This document shows positions 42,291 to 52,902 of a stretch of DNA of 64,000 nucleotides, one piece after another (positions within the stretch are counted from its first letter, which is position 1; every line of letters begins with the position of its first letter). This DNA comes from Flavobacterium yafengii (lineage in GTDB: Bacteria > Bacteroidota > Bacteroidia > Flavobacteriales > Flavobacteriaceae): contig NZ_JASCRY010000001.1 in assembly GCF_030010375.1 (NCBI RefSeq), positions 1,116,001 through 1,180,000 of the forward strand, in the 5' to 3' direction. Made by a program: the position numbers and the translations under genes. Below the pieces are notes generated by a model. The model ran no database searches. It was not told the origin of the DNA and saw nothing but the letters and a program-made list of their open reading frames with translations.

Positions 42291-42711
42291 CAAACTGAGA
42301 TTCGTACAATTTCTTTTTTTGGTTGTATTATTAGTGCTTGTTCGCGCTTTTGAAAATCAGTTGTTCTATGATCCTTTTCTTGATTTTTTCAAAAAAGACT
42401 TTACTAAGTTAAGGTTGCCAAGTTTTGATTCAGCCCAATTATTTTTAGGACTATTGTTCCGTTATACATTAAATACAGCTATTTCATTGGGTATTATTTA
42501 TGTCCTTTTCAAAGATGTAACGATGGTCAAATTTGCCTTCGTCCTGTATTATTTTTTCTTCATGATTTTAATAGTTGCTTTTTTCTACATAGTCTACTTC
42601 GCGAATGAACATAGTAATTGGGTTTTGTTTTATGTTCGCAGGTTTTTGATTCAGCCTATTTTTGTCTTATTATTTGTTCCGGGATTTTATTATCAAAAAC
42701 AAAATAAGTAG
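42268..42711 (+). CDS. Exosortase F system-associated membrane protein
   Basis: A 147-residue protein with four predicted transmembrane segments (~11-28, ~58-82, ~88-110, ~122-141). It overlaps xrtF by 23 bases, and such a small polytopic partner always accompanies exosortase F in Flavobacteria, as I recall. FENQLFYDPFLDFFK after the first helix is family-typical. Its role (stabilising the sortase, recognising substrates) is not known. Confidence 0.85.
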   Translation: MLQKILNNKLRFVQFLFLVVLLVLVRAFENQLFYDPFLDFFKKDFTKLRLPSFDSAQLFLGLLFRYTLNTAISLGIIYVLFKDVTMVKFAFVLYYFFFMILIVAFFYIVYFANEHSNWVLFYVRRFLIQPIFVLLFVPGFYYQKQNK

Positions 42712-42769
42712 TCTTTTTTCTTTATCTTTAATGTTGGTTTAAGTGTCTGTTTATTAAATTAATAAGGCT

Positions 42770-43600
42770 ATGAAAATTATCAAACATTCTGGAGATATTG
42801 TCGAATTTAATTCTGATAAACTCAAAAAATCACTTTTAAAATCCGGAGCAAGTGCTATTGCAGTCGACAACATACTTTATACTATAAAAAAACAAATGTA
42901 TGAAGGTATTTCTACGAAGCAAATCTATAAAATGGCTTTTTCGTTATTGAAAAAAACAGCTAATTCCCATGCTGCACGTTATAATTTAAGGGAAGCAATA
43001 CGATTGTTAGGTCCTGCAGGTTTCTTTTTTGAAAAATACATAGCCCGTCTTTTTGCCTCGGAACAGTATCAAACGGTAACAAATATAAGCTTGCAGGGCA
43101 AATGTGTCTTGCATGAAATTGATGTTTTAGTAAAGAAGAATGAGAATATTTCCATGGTTGAATGCAAATATCATGTGGGTAGGGACGCTGCTTCTGATGT
43201 GAAAGTTCCCATGTACATTTTGTCTCGTTTCAATGATTTGAAGGAAAGACAATATGCTATTTTTGAAAAAAAAGATAGTATTTCAAATTGTTGGATCGTT
43301 ACAAATAATAGATTTACAACAGATGCGGTCGATTTTGCAAAATGTTCAGGATTGAGTTTATTAAGTTGGAATTATCCTGAAGACAACAATCTAAAAACCA
43401 AAAATGACACGCATTATCTTTATCCGGTGACTTGCTTAACCACTTTGTCAATAGCCGAAAAAGATAAGTTGTTGATATTGGATGTAATCTTGGTAAAAGA
43501 AATAATAAACCATTCCGATTGTTTAGAAAAAATAGGATTGAGTCCCAACCGTATAAAAAATGTATTAAGAGAAGCAACGGAATTATGCAGTTATATTTAA
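42770..43600 (+). CDS. ATP-cone domain fused to a PD-(D/E)xK nuclease-like domain
   Basis: A 276-residue protein. Residues 1-90 (IIKHSGDIVEFNSDKLKKSL, GISTKQIYKMAFSLLKK) match the ATP-cone regulatory domain best known from ribonucleotide reductases and NrdR. Residues ~90-205 look like a restriction-endonuclease-like fold: E116 and D118 (HEIDVLV), E131-x-K133 (VECKYH), then a helix and a strand with CWIVTNNRFT. Residues ~205-276 may form a small helical end. No reductase domain is present. It is followed 38 bases later by a beta-CASP metallo-hydrolase. The function is unknown; nucleotide-controlled cleavage of nucleic acid is a reasonable guess. Confidence 0.75.
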   Translation: MKIIKHSGDIVEFNSDKLKKSLLKSGASAIAVDNILYTIKKQMYEGISTKQIYKMAFSLLKKTANSHAARYNLREAIRLLGPAGFFFEKYIARLFASEQYQTVTNISLQGKCVLHEIDVLVKKNENISMVECKYHVGRDAASDVKVPMYILSRFNDLKERQYAIFEKKDSISNCWIVTNNRFTTDAVDFAKCSGLSLLSWNYPEDNNLKTKNDTHYLYPVTCLTTLSIAEKDKLLILDVILVKEIINHSDCLEKIGLSPNRIKNVLREATELCSYI

Positions 43601-43637
43601 AATAATACTGGATTGTTTAATTTTAAATTCAAATCAA

Positions 43638-44993
43638 ATGAAAGTTAAATTTATTGGTGGGGCAGGTACAGTGACTGGTTCTAAAACATTGATTGAAAGT
43701 AATGGGATTCGGATTTTGATAGATTGTGGTCTATTCCAAGGGATAAAACCTTTGCGGGAACTCAATTGGGAACCTTTGCCTATTTTGCCAGCTACGATAG
43801 ACTTTGTTTTGCTTACTCATGGTCATTTAGATCATTGTGGTTGGTTACCAAGACTGGTGAATCAGGGCTTTGAAGGCAAAATTTATTGCACCAGTCCCAC
43901 AAAAGATATTACTAAACTCATTCTTCTGGATAGTGCTAAAATTCAAGAAGAGGAAGCTAAAAAAGCGAATGAAGGGAAATATTCGAAACATGAAATTGCC
44001 GAACCGCTTTATACGGTAGAGCAGGCTGAAAAAGTTTTTCCGTTTTTTAGAGTAATTAAAACCAATGAGCCTGTTCCTTTGGATGCCCAAATTGAAGCTA
44101 TTTATACAAATGCAGGTCATATTTTAGGCGCTTGCAGTATTGCTTTGACACTTGAAAATAAAACTTTAGTTTTTTCTGGAGACATTGGTCGTGATAATGA
44201 TGTGTTGATGTATCCGCCAACCAAGCCCAAAAAAGCTGATTATGTTTTTCTCGAAAGTACCTATGGTGATCGACTGCACCCTCATACAGATACCAAATTA
44301 GAACTGGAAACTTACATCAACAATACGGTTGAGAAAGGCGGAACGATTATTATTCCGAGTTTTGCCGTAGAGCGTGCTCAAACCATCATGTATTTGCTGT
44401 GGCAGCTAAGGGAAGAAGATAGAATTCCCAATATCCTTTATATTATTGATACTCCAATGGGAATTAATGCACTGAATATTTTTTCGAATAATAAAAAATG
44501 GCATAAGTTATCGCTGGAAGAATGTGCAGAAATGAGTAAAATGTTTTCATTAGTTTCTGATTATCAGGAAACAATTGAAGTGATTTTTGATGAACAGCCT
44601 AAAGTAGTGATTGCGGCCAGCGGAATGGTAACTGGAGGAAGAGTGTTGGGTTATCTCGAACATTATATTGGTCTTCCGGAAACTACCGTAATTATTGTAG
44701 GGTATCAGGCCGAAGGAACACGTGGAAGAAAATTACTAGAAGGAGCAAAAGAAATTAAAATTCATGGTCGCTATTATCAGGTAAAAGCAAATATTCTCGA
44801 AATACAAGGTTTGTCAGCGCATGGAGATCAAAAAGATTTGCTTAACTGGTTGTCAGAATTGGAAAATAAACCAACACGAGTTTTTCTCGTGCATGGAGAG
44901 AATCAGCCGATGGATGAACTTCGGATAAAAATTCATGAAAAGTATGGTTTTGACTGTAAAATTCCTTTAATGGGACAAGAATTTGAGTTGTAA
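43638..44993 (+). CDS. Metallo-beta-lactamase fold beta-CASP nuclease-like protein
   Basis: A 451-residue cytoplasmic protein of the CPSF/RNA-exonuclease group. The zinc motif is H61-G-H-L-D-H66 (THGHLDHCGWL), with further ligands in NAGHILGA and VFSGDIGRDND; the beta-CASP segment (~210-370) includes IIPSFAVERAQTIMYLLW and AASGMVTGG, and the C-terminal part (SAHGDQKDLLNWL, VHGENQP) is an RMMBL-type domain. Likely acts on RNA as endo- or exonuclease. It forms a gene pair with the ATP-cone/nuclease-like protein. Confidence 0.9.
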   Translation: MKVKFIGGAGTVTGSKTLIESNGIRILIDCGLFQGIKPLRELNWEPLPILPATIDFVLLTHGHLDHCGWLPRLVNQGFEGKIYCTSPTKDITKLILLDSAKIQEEEAKKANEGKYSKHEIAEPLYTVEQAEKVFPFFRVIKTNEPVPLDAQIEAIYTNAGHILGACSIALTLENKTLVFSGDIGRDNDVLMYPPTKPKKADYVFLESTYGDRLHPHTDTKLELETYINNTVEKGGTIIIPSFAVERAQTIMYLLWQLREEDRIPNILYIIDTPMGINALNIFSNNKKWHKLSLEECAEMSKMFSLVSDYQETIEVIFDEQPKVVIAASGMVTGGRVLGYLEHYIGLPETTVIIVGYQAEGTRGRKLLEGAKEIKIHGRYYQVKANILEIQGLSAHGDQKDLLNWLSELENKPTRVFLVHGENQPMDELRIKIHEKYGFDCKIPLMGQEFEL

Positions 44994-45032
44994 ATTCTTT
45001 ATAAATTTAATTTTTTGATGTGATAAAATCAC

Positions 45033-45040
45033 TAATTTTG
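45033..45040 (+). promoter_or_regulatory. -7 element of the metal operon
   Basis: TAATTTTG fits TAnnTTTG, and a TTG lies at 45015-45017. Predicted initiation would fall at or next to the GTG start at 45045, implying a leaderless or near-leaderless mRNA. Confidence 0.5.
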
Positions 45041-45044
45041 CAAG

Positions 45045-45446
45045 GTGAAATTTAACAAACATATAAGTATACTTTTGGCTTTTTTCGTATTGGTTTCCAA
45101 TATGGGATTAGCATTTAATGTTCGTTATTGCGGTAATGATATTACTTCGGTAACTCTTAAAACGCCTGTTCAGGACCAAAATTTAGAAAAAGATTGTTGT
45201 GGGGTTATTGAAAAAAAATCACATTGTTGCAAAGACAAAGAGGTTAATTTTCAAAAGAAAACGGATGATTTAATTCAAAAAATAGTTTCTTTTCATACGG
45301 ATTTTACATTTTCAATAGAGGAATGGAATCCTTCTGTGTTTTCATTTATTTCAAATTTTAAAAACACCCAGTTTACTTCGTATTATTGTGATGCAAATGC
45401 GCCGCCTTTTTTTAAATTATACCACCAATATATTTTCTACGCGTAG
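45045..45446 (+). CDS. Cysteine-rich exported protein of the HYC_CC_PP type
   Basis: A 133-residue protein starting with GTG, with a signal peptide (ISILLAFFVLVSNMGLAF). The mature part has YCG (residues ~29-31), two adjacent-cysteine pairs (KDCCG and SHCCKD, ~50-64) and CDANAPPFFKLYHQ near the end. This matches a Bacteroidetes family named after its HYC, CC and PP motifs, though the first residue is Arg, not His. The paired cysteines suggest metal binding. It is the first gene of a probable operon with a TonB receptor and an HMA protein. Confidence 0.75.
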   Translation: MKFNKHISILLAFFVLVSNMGLAFNVRYCGNDITSVTLKTPVQDQNLEKDCCGVIEKKSHCCKDKEVNFQKKTDDLIQKIVSFHTDFTFSIEEWNPSVFSFISNFKNTQFTSYYCDANAPPFFKLYHQYIFYA

Positions 45447-45516
45447 TTTTAATGTTTTAATAAAACTTGAATCACACTTTTGTGGTTTTATATTTTTCTA
45501 ACATTAAAAATCAATC

Positions 45517-47529
45517 ATGCAAAAACAAATTTCAATACTTTTATTGTTCTCCTTTTGCGCTTTTAATTCTTATTCGCAAGATACTTTGCAGGAGATAAAA
45601 GTAAAAGGCAACAGTAAAAGTTTAAAAAAATCATATAGCCTGACGGCTAATACTACAATACTGACAAGTAAAGAATTACTCAAAGCAGCTTGTTGTAATC
45701 TGGCAGAAAGTTTCGAAACAAATCCTTCAATCGACGTCAATTTTTCGGATGCTTTGACGGGAACGAAACAAATAAAAATGCTGGGATTAACGAGTCCCTA
45801 TTTGATGATTACAGAGGAAAATATTCCTTCGGTACGTGGTGCTTCTCAAGCTTATGGATTGTCATTCACCCCGGGAACTTGGGTTGAAAGCATCCAAATT
45901 ACAAAAGGAGCCGGAAGTGTTGTCAATGGCTTCGAAAGTATTTCGGGACAAATTAATACCGAATTAATAAAGCCAATCAGTGATATTCCATTTTTTCTGA
46001 ATGCCTATGGTTCAACAGATTCTAGATTTGAATTAAATACGCATTTCAATACTAAAATTTCTGATAAATGGAGTAGTAGTTTGTTTGTTCACGGAAATAC
46101 CAGAGTTTCAAAAAACGACATGAATGACGATGGTTTTCTGGACAATCCATTGGCAAAACAAATCAATGTTTTAAATCGTTGGCAATATACCAATGCCGAA
46201 AAAGGCTGGGTGAGTTTCATCAACTTCCGATATATGAATGATCAAAAACAAACAGGAGAATTAAATTTTGATCCAGATAGAGACAAGGGAACGACTAATT
46301 ATTGGGGCTCCGAAATCAATACAGAACGTTTTGATGTTTCCACTAAATTAGGCTATGTTTTTCCGGATATGCCGTATCAGAGTATTGGTTTTCAAAATGC
46401 TTTTAATAGTCATGATCAAAACTCTTATTTTGGATTAAATCAATATAATATCAAACAAAAAAGTTATTATTCAAATTTGATTTTTAATTCGATTATCAAT
46501 AATACGAAACATAAATTTTCTACGGGTTTGAACTTTACGTATGATAAATACGGTGAGTTTGTCAATGTGAATGATTATAGCAGAATTGATAATTCGGTAG
46601 GCGCTTTTTTCGAATATACCTATGATAACACGGAGAATTTTAGCGTAGTTCTTGGCGGTAGAATAGATAATCATAATCGTTTAGGGACTTTTGCTACGCC
46701 AAGATTACATGTGCGATACAATCCTTGGGAGAAAGGTGTTTTGCGATTTTCAGCAGGTAGAGGAAAGCGAAGCGCTAATGTTTTTGCCGAAAATCAACAG
46801 CTTTTGGCAAGTTCAAGAACTTTTGAATTTTTAGATACCAATGGAAAAATATACGGATTGAATCCTGAAATTGCATGGAATTACGGGTTGAGTTTTATGC
46901 AGGGTTTTTTACTTTTTGGTAAGAGTGCTGACGTTGGTTTTGATTTCTACAGAACCGATTTTCAAAATCAGGTAGTTGTCGATGTGTTGCAAAGTCCACA
47001 ACAGGTTTTGTTTTACAACTTAAAAGGGGAGTCGTATGCCAATAGTTTGCAAGTAGAGTTTAATTATGAATTAGCTAAACATTTTAATTTGAGAACAGCC
47101 TACAAATACTATGATATTCAAACGGATTATTTGTCAGGAACCTATCAAAGACCATTGCAGGCAAAACATCGTTTCTTTGGAAATTTAGGATATGAAACCC
47201 ATATTTTAGATAAGGGAAAACAATGGAAGTTTGATTATACTTTAAACTGGCTCGGAAAACAACAATTACCTAATACGTCAACAAATCCTCAAGCAGACAG
47301 ACTACCTGAATTTTCACCTTCATTTTCTGTGATGAATATACAAGTTACTAGAACTTTTTCTTCTACTTTTGAATTATATATTGGCGGGGAAAATATTGGT
47401 AATTACAAGCAAGATAATGTTATCTTGGGTAATGAAAACCCTTTTGGACCTACTTTTGACGCATCAATAGTTTACGGTCCAGTTTTTGGACAAATGTATT
47501 ATGCGGGTTTACGTTTTAAAATTAAATAG
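45517..47529 (+). CDS. TonB-dependent outer membrane receptor
   Basis: A 670-residue protein with a signal peptide (to ~20, SYSQ), a plug domain (~45-160: ILTSKELLKAACCNLAESFE, VESIQITKGAGSVVNGFESI) and a beta-barrel to the end, closing with YYAGLRFKIK. No N-terminal carboxypeptidase-like domain is present. The AACC pair in the plug is unusual. Between a cysteine-rich exported protein and an HMA protein, it probably imports or senses a transition metal such as copper; the metal is inferred from context only. Confidence 0.92.
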   Translation: MQKQISILLLFSFCAFNSYSQDTLQEIKVKGNSKSLKKSYSLTANTTILTSKELLKAACCNLAESFETNPSIDVNFSDALTGTKQIKMLGLTSPYLMITEENIPSVRGASQAYGLSFTPGTWVESIQITKGAGSVVNGFESISGQINTELIKPISDIPFFLNAYGSTDSRFELNTHFNTKISDKWSSSLFVHGNTRVSKNDMNDDGFLDNPLAKQINVLNRWQYTNAEKGWVSFINFRYMNDQKQTGELNFDPDRDKGTTNYWGSEINTERFDVSTKLGYVFPDMPYQSIGFQNAFNSHDQNSYFGLNQYNIKQKSYYSNLIFNSIINNTKHKFSTGLNFTYDKYGEFVNVNDYSRIDNSVGAFFEYTYDNTENFSVVLGGRIDNHNRLGTFATPRLHVRYNPWEKGVLRFSAGRGKRSANVFAENQQLLASSRTFEFLDTNGKIYGLNPEIAWNYGLSFMQGFLLFGKSADVGFDFYRTDFQNQVVVDVLQSPQQVLFYNLKGESYANSLQVEFNYELAKHFNLRTAYKYYDIQTDYLSGTYQRPLQAKHRFFGNLGYETHILDKGKQWKFDYTLNWLGKQQLPNTSTNPQADRLPEFSPSFSVMNIQVTRTFSSTFELYIGGENIGNYKQDNVILGNENPFGPTFDASIVYGPVFGQMYYAGLRFKIK

Positions 47530-47545
47530 TCTTAAAAAAAATTAA

Positions 47546-47890
47546 ATGATGAAAAATATATTAGTAGTACTGTTACTTACATTTGTTGGATTTACAGTTC
47601 AGGCTCAAGAGATGAAAAATAAAAACGCTAAGGTTGAATTTCATGTGAGCGGGAATTGTGAAATGTGTAAAAAGAGAATTGAAAAAGCGGCATTAGGCGT
47701 TTCGGGTGTAAAATCTGCCGATTGGCATATGGATTGTGGCACCTTATACTTGATTGTAAACGAGCAGAAAACCGATGTACCTGCAATTCAAAAAGCGATT
47801 GCAAAAGCAGGGCACGATACAGATGAATTCAAGGCATTAAAGGAAGATTATGACAAACTTCATACTTGTTGTCAATATGAACGAAAATAA
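47546..47890 (+). CDS. Exported heavy-metal-associated (HMA) domain protein
   Basis: A 114-residue protein with a signal peptide (ILVVLLLTFVGFTVQAQ) and an HMA fold. The metal site is GNCEMCKKRIEKA (CxxC near residues 38-41), followed by GVSGVKSADWHMDCG. The C-terminus ends with a second cysteine pair (HTCCQYERK). Periplasmic metallochaperone or sink is likely. It starts 16 bases after the TonB receptor stop and closes the operon. Confidence 0.88.
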   Translation: MMKNILVVLLLTFVGFTVQAQEMKNKNAKVEFHVSGNCEMCKKRIEKAALGVSGVKSADWHMDCGTLYLIVNEQKTDVPAIQKAIAKAGHDTDEFKALKEDYDKLHTCCQYERK

Positions 47891-47894
47891 TTTT

Positions 47895-47927
47895 AAAAAA
47901 AACCAAAGTGAAAGCTTTGGTTTTTTT
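47895..47927 (+). terminator. Terminator of the metal operon
   Basis: ACCAAAG pairs with CTTTGGT (47902-47908 with 47915-47921), followed by seven T and preceded by an A-tract. Confidence 0.88.
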
Positions 47928-48161
47928 AATGCCATATTTAATATTTTTTTGAGTGAAATTGTGGTCATTAGCTATAAAAAATCATAGATTTAAAAATCTA
48001 GAATTCCGAATATTAAAAACAATATTTGATTGTAAACTAGGTAAAGTTAATTCGGCTAATTTAAATAGTTAATAAAACTTTAAAATAGTACCATAAATTG
48101 TGGTTAAGATATATTATCCGTACTTTCACGCACGAATAATTGTAGCATAAAACACCGTAGA

Positions 48162-48842
48162 ATGAACGATTTTGATTGGAAGAATTTGATTGACCCGCTT
48201 TTTTATATTCATTTTGATGTTAATGGAATTAAATTGGGTATTTATATAGTTTTATTTATTGTTTTTGCAGAAACAGGTCTTTTTGCAGGTTTCTTTTTAC
48301 CGGGAGATAGTTTGTTGTTTTTGGCAGGGATTTATAGCCGTGATTTAATAGAAAATATTCTATTCATTGAAAATGATTTTGTGAATGTTGTTCTTTTGGC
48401 AACATTTGTGGCTTTAGCAGGAATATTAGGGAATGTAGTTGGATATTGGTTTGGTTCAAAAAGCGGTTATTATTTGTATAATAAGGAAGATAGTTTTTGG
48501 TTTAAGAGAAAATATTTAGTTCAATCAAAAGATTTCTTTGAAAAATACGGAGGTAAAGCAATTATTTTTGCTCGATTCCTACCAATATTTAGAACTTTTG
48601 CACCAATAGTAGCTGGGATTGTTTCTATGGACAAAAAGAAGTTTATGTTCTATAATATTCTAAGTTCTTTCATTTGGTCATTCACCTTGATTTTCGCAGG
48701 ACATTATTTATATGGGTTTCTACTGGATAATTATCAAATTGATTTGAAAGAGCACATCGAAATCATTGTTATCGCTTTAGTTGGAATTACTGTTTTACCG
48801 GTAATTTATAAGTTCAGTAAAAAGTCTAAAGTTCAAGAATAA
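48162..48842 (+). CDS. DedA family membrane protein
   Basis: A 226-residue polytopic protein. Family features are ETGLFAGFFLPGDSLLFLAGI (~36-56), the GNVVGYWFG stretch, and FFEKYGGKAIIFARFLPIFRTFAPIVAG (~125-152) with the conserved arginines and proline of the re-entrant loop. DedA proteins help recycle undecaprenyl phosphate or phospholipids across the membrane and maintain envelope proton balance. The upstream 270-base gap shows no further gene. It is convergent with groEL. Confidence 0.92.
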   Translation: MNDFDWKNLIDPLFYIHFDVNGIKLGIYIVLFIVFAETGLFAGFFLPGDSLLFLAGIYSRDLIENILFIENDFVNVVLLATFVALAGILGNVVGYWFGSKSGYYLYNKEDSFWFKRKYLVQSKDFFEKYGGKAIIFARFLPIFRTFAPIVAGIVSMDKKKFMFYNILSSFIWSFTLIFAGHYLYGFLLDNYQIDLKEHIEIIVIALVGITVLPVIYKFSKKSKVQE

Positions 48843-48883
48843 ATAAATAATCAAGAATAAATAAATAATTTAGAATCCATAAA

Positions 48884-48919
48884 AAAAACCGTCCCGATTT
48901 ATATCGGAACGGTTTTTTA
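48884..48919. terminator. Bidirectional terminator between dedA-type gene and groEL
   Basis: AACCGTCCCGAT pairs with ATCGGAACGGTT around loop TTAT (one mismatch), with A and T tracts outside. Confidence 0.9.
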
Positions 48920-48936
48920 TTTACAACGGATTGATA

Positions 48937-50602
<1,666 letters not shown>

Positions 50603-50603
50603 A

Positions 50604-50879
50604 TTATATTATTGCTAAAATATCGTCCTCACGCATGATCAAATAATCTTTTCCTTCCAGTTTCAATTCAGTACCAGCGTATTTTCCGTAAAGAACAGAA
50701 TCACCAATTTTCACAGTCATTGTGTGGTCTTTTGTTCCGTTTCCAACAGCAACAACAGTTCCTTTTTGTGGTTTTTCTTTAGCTGTATCTGGAATGAAAA
50801 TCCCTGAAGCAGTTTTTGTTTCAGCTGCTACTGGTTCGATAAGAACTCTGTCTGAAAGTGGTTTAATGTTTAAAGCCAT
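50604..50879 (-). CDS. groES: Co-chaperonin GroES
   Basis: A 91-residue co-chaperonin. The mobile loop ([21 protein letters not shown], ~17-37; read as position, not motif), the [26 protein letters not shown] end and the normal length identify it. No CIRCE-type inverted repeat is visible upstream, so HrcA-type control is unlikely here. Confidence 0.98.
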   Translation of the reverse strand: MALNIKPLSDRVLIEPVAAETKTASGIFIPDTAKEKPQKGTVVAVGNGTKDHTMTVKIGDSVLYGKYAGTELKLEGKDYLIMREDDILAII

Positions 50880-50970
50880 GATTTTATGTTTTTATAGTAT
50901 TTATTTTTATTACTGTTATAGAGATTTCAGAAATTGTGCCATCCTAATGAAACTGACATAATTTCTTATA

Positions 50971-51000
50971 AAAAATGCCAGCTTTGACAGGCTGGCATTT
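50971..51000 (-). terminator. Terminator of the lptE-secG operon
   Basis: AAATGCCAGC (50973-50982) pairs with GCTGGCATTT (50991-51000); on the minus strand a T-tract follows. It lies 19 bases after the secG stop and before groES. Confidence 0.9.
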
Positions 51001-51018
51001 AGAATATGTTGTAATAAT

Positions 51019-51363
51019 TTATTTTGCTGGATTTGTTGCAGCAGGAGTGTTTTGAGCAGGAGCAACTGGCGTGTTTGTAGCTGGTGCTGCACTTCCTGTG
51101 TTTTCGATGATTTTAGAATCTGTATCACTTAATGTACCTGTAAAGCCTAAGCTAGAAAGTAATATAAGTGCAATTAGTATAGTTGCTAATGTCCAAGTGC
51201 TTTTGTCTAAAAAATCAGTTGTTTTTTGTACCCCACCTAACATTTGAGAACCACCTATTGTAGATGATAATCCTCCGCCTTTAGGGTTTTGAACCATGAT
51301 GACTACGATTAATAGAAAACAAACTATAGTTATTAAAACTAAAAAAATTGAAAATGTGCTCAT
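51019..51363 (-). CDS. secG: Preprotein translocase subunit SecG
   Basis: A 114-residue inner-membrane protein with two hydrophobic helices (~4-25 and ~55-75) and the SecG connecting loop MVQNPKGGGLSSTIGGSQMLGG (~23-44; a family block). The C-terminal ~30 residues form an Ala/Pro/Asn/Thr-rich tail. It assists SecYE in protein export. It starts 3 bases after the stop of the TPR gene. Confidence 0.95.
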   Translation of the reverse strand: MSTFSIFLVLITIVCFLLIVVIMVQNPKGGGLSSTIGGSQMLGGVQKTTDFLDKSTWTLATILIALILLSSLGFTGTLSDTDSKIIENTGSAAPATNTPVAPAQNTPAATNPAK

Positions 51364-51366
51364 TGT

Positions 51367-52218
51367 TTAATTATTATTATGTTGTAAAATCTTAATATCC
51401 GATATGCGGTCTGCAAAGAAACTACTTTTTTCTGGATATTTCAAAATTAATATTTCATATGCTTGAATCGCTTTTTGATATTTTTTTTGTTCCAAATAGA
51501 CTCTGGCTAAAGTTTCCGTCATCAAGAAGGAATTGTCTGCTGCATTTAAGTCAAAAGTAACAGTGGAAGCTACTCCGTGTTTTACCGGAGAAATCTTCGG
51601 GCTGGCTTCAATAAACTTATCGATTAACTCTAATTTCTTTCTTTTATCTTCATCTATTACAGGAAGCGGTGGATTAATAGGACTCTCTTTTGCTCTTTCG
51701 ATAGGTTCAGTGCGGGAAAGTTGAAGCCATTCTTGAAAGGAATGTTGTTCACTTTTAGAGAAATCTAAAGGTTTCCCAATTGCCAGTTTCTCTTCGGGGG
51801 TTTTTGAAGCATCATCAACTTCAATTGTTGAGGCTTCTTTTATTGATGTGAGTATGGATCTTTCTAAAGAATTTATTTTGGATTCCGATTTTTCTTCAGT
51901 AACAATAATTTCACTGTCAACTACTTTTATTTCAAGAATTTCTAACGCTTTTTTATCGTAAAGTCCTTTTTGAATTGAAGTGAACGTGTCCGAAGTAATG
52001 AAATCAAATAAAATAGATCGGTCCGTTGAATGTGCTGCAGTAATTTTTAAAGCAGTATTGTATTTAAAACTGTTTTGATTGTAAAGCCCTTTTAATTGAA
52101 TTGCTCTGGCACTTTGAAAATAAGGAAACTCAACGAGTACTTTTTCCAAAGCTTCCGTTTGCTTTTCATGAATAGCATCAGGTTTATTAATCAAATAAGT
52201 ATAATCGGTTACGTTCAT
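51367..52218 (-). CDS. TPR-like protein of the lptE-secG operon
   Basis: A 283-residue soluble protein. The C-terminal part (LARVYLEQKKYQKAIQAYEILILKYPEKSSFFADRI) contains a clear tetratricopeptide-type helix pair near residues 235-270; the N-terminal ~80 residues (FPYFQSARAIQLKGLYNQNSFKYN) look like another helical repeat. The middle is acidic and probably disordered. No signal peptide. In Flavobacteria a gene of this type often lies between lptE and secG, so it may be an assembly partner, but its function is unknown. Confidence 0.75.
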   Translation of the reverse strand: MNVTDYTYLINKPDAIHEKQTEALEKVLVEFPYFQSARAIQLKGLYNQNSFKYNTALKITAAHSTDRSILFDFITSDTFTSIQKGLYDKKALEILEIKVVDSEIIVTEEKSESKINSLERSILTSIKEASTIEVDDASKTPEEKLAIGKPLDFSKSEQHSFQEWLQLSRTEPIERAKESPINPPLPVIDEDKRKKLELIDKFIEASPKISPVKHGVASTVTFDLNAADNSFLMTETLARVYLEQKKYQKAIQAYEILILKYPEKSSFFADRISDIKILQHNNN

Positions 52219-52298
52219 AAAGGGTATTCGTTTATTTGGTTATTCGTTTGTTTGTTCTTCGATTAACTGAATCAACAAATTATCGAATTTAAACCCAT

Positions 52299-52802
52299 TT
52301 ACCATTTTGCGAGTGACTCATTAAAGATGTCTTGTGTAATTCTTTCAAAAATTTCCTTTAAAGCACTGTTTAAAGTTGCTCCTGTCAATTGCTGTTCTGC
52401 AGGATAATCGTAGAAGAAAGTGAATGGTTTTTCAAAATCATCTGTTTCTTTTTTCTTATTAGTAAAACGAACATTCACTCGAATCGTTAATCGGTTCTGA
52501 GCTGCTCGCTGATCTGCAGTAGCTGTCATTGGACTTATTCTATAATCTACAATCTCTCCTTCGTAAGTCAAATCAGCACCATTTTTAACCAAGTTTAAAT
52601 TGGTTTGATTCTGGATTAAATCTTGAAGTTCTAATGTAAATGTTCTGTCAATACCTGGTTCAATTATTTCAGCATTATTCTGAAAAAAACCAACTTGAAA
52701 TGTTTCGGCATCAATTTTACCAGTTCCTGTAAAGTTATAAACCGAGCAACTGTTGATACTTACTATAATTATTGAAAGAAGAATAAATTTTATATGTTTC
52801 AT
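52299..52802 (-). CDS. lptE: LptE-family outer membrane lipoprotein
   Basis: A 167-residue lipoprotein with signal peptide and lipobox ending at Cys19 (SINSC). The body (GKIDAETFQVGFFQNNAEIIEPGI, DYRISPMTATADQRAAQNRLTIRV) fits the Bacteroidetes LptE family, which plugs LptD for lipopolysaccharide insertion into the outer membrane. It lies 100 bases after the sigma-54-type regulator, in the same direction. Confidence 0.9.
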   Translation of the reverse strand: MKHIKFILLSIIIVSINSCSVYNFTGTGKIDAETFQVGFFQNNAEIIEPGIDRTFTLELQDLIQNQTNLNLVKNGADLTYEGEIVDYRISPMTATADQRAAQNRLTIRVNVRFTNKKKETDDFEKPFTFFYDYPAEQQLTGATLNSALKEIFERITQDIFNESLAKW

Positions 52803-52902
52803 TTTCTATTTTAAAAATTGCTCCGTTAGTTTGTTAACGGCTGGGTCAAAGATATTCATTTTCAATTAAATCATTTGTGTCTTAGCATTTTTGTGGTAAA
52901 AA

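Noticed and set aside
50880..50960. CIRCE-type heat-shock operator before groES
   Set aside because: No inverted TTAGCACTC-like sequence with a 9-base spacer was found in the region.
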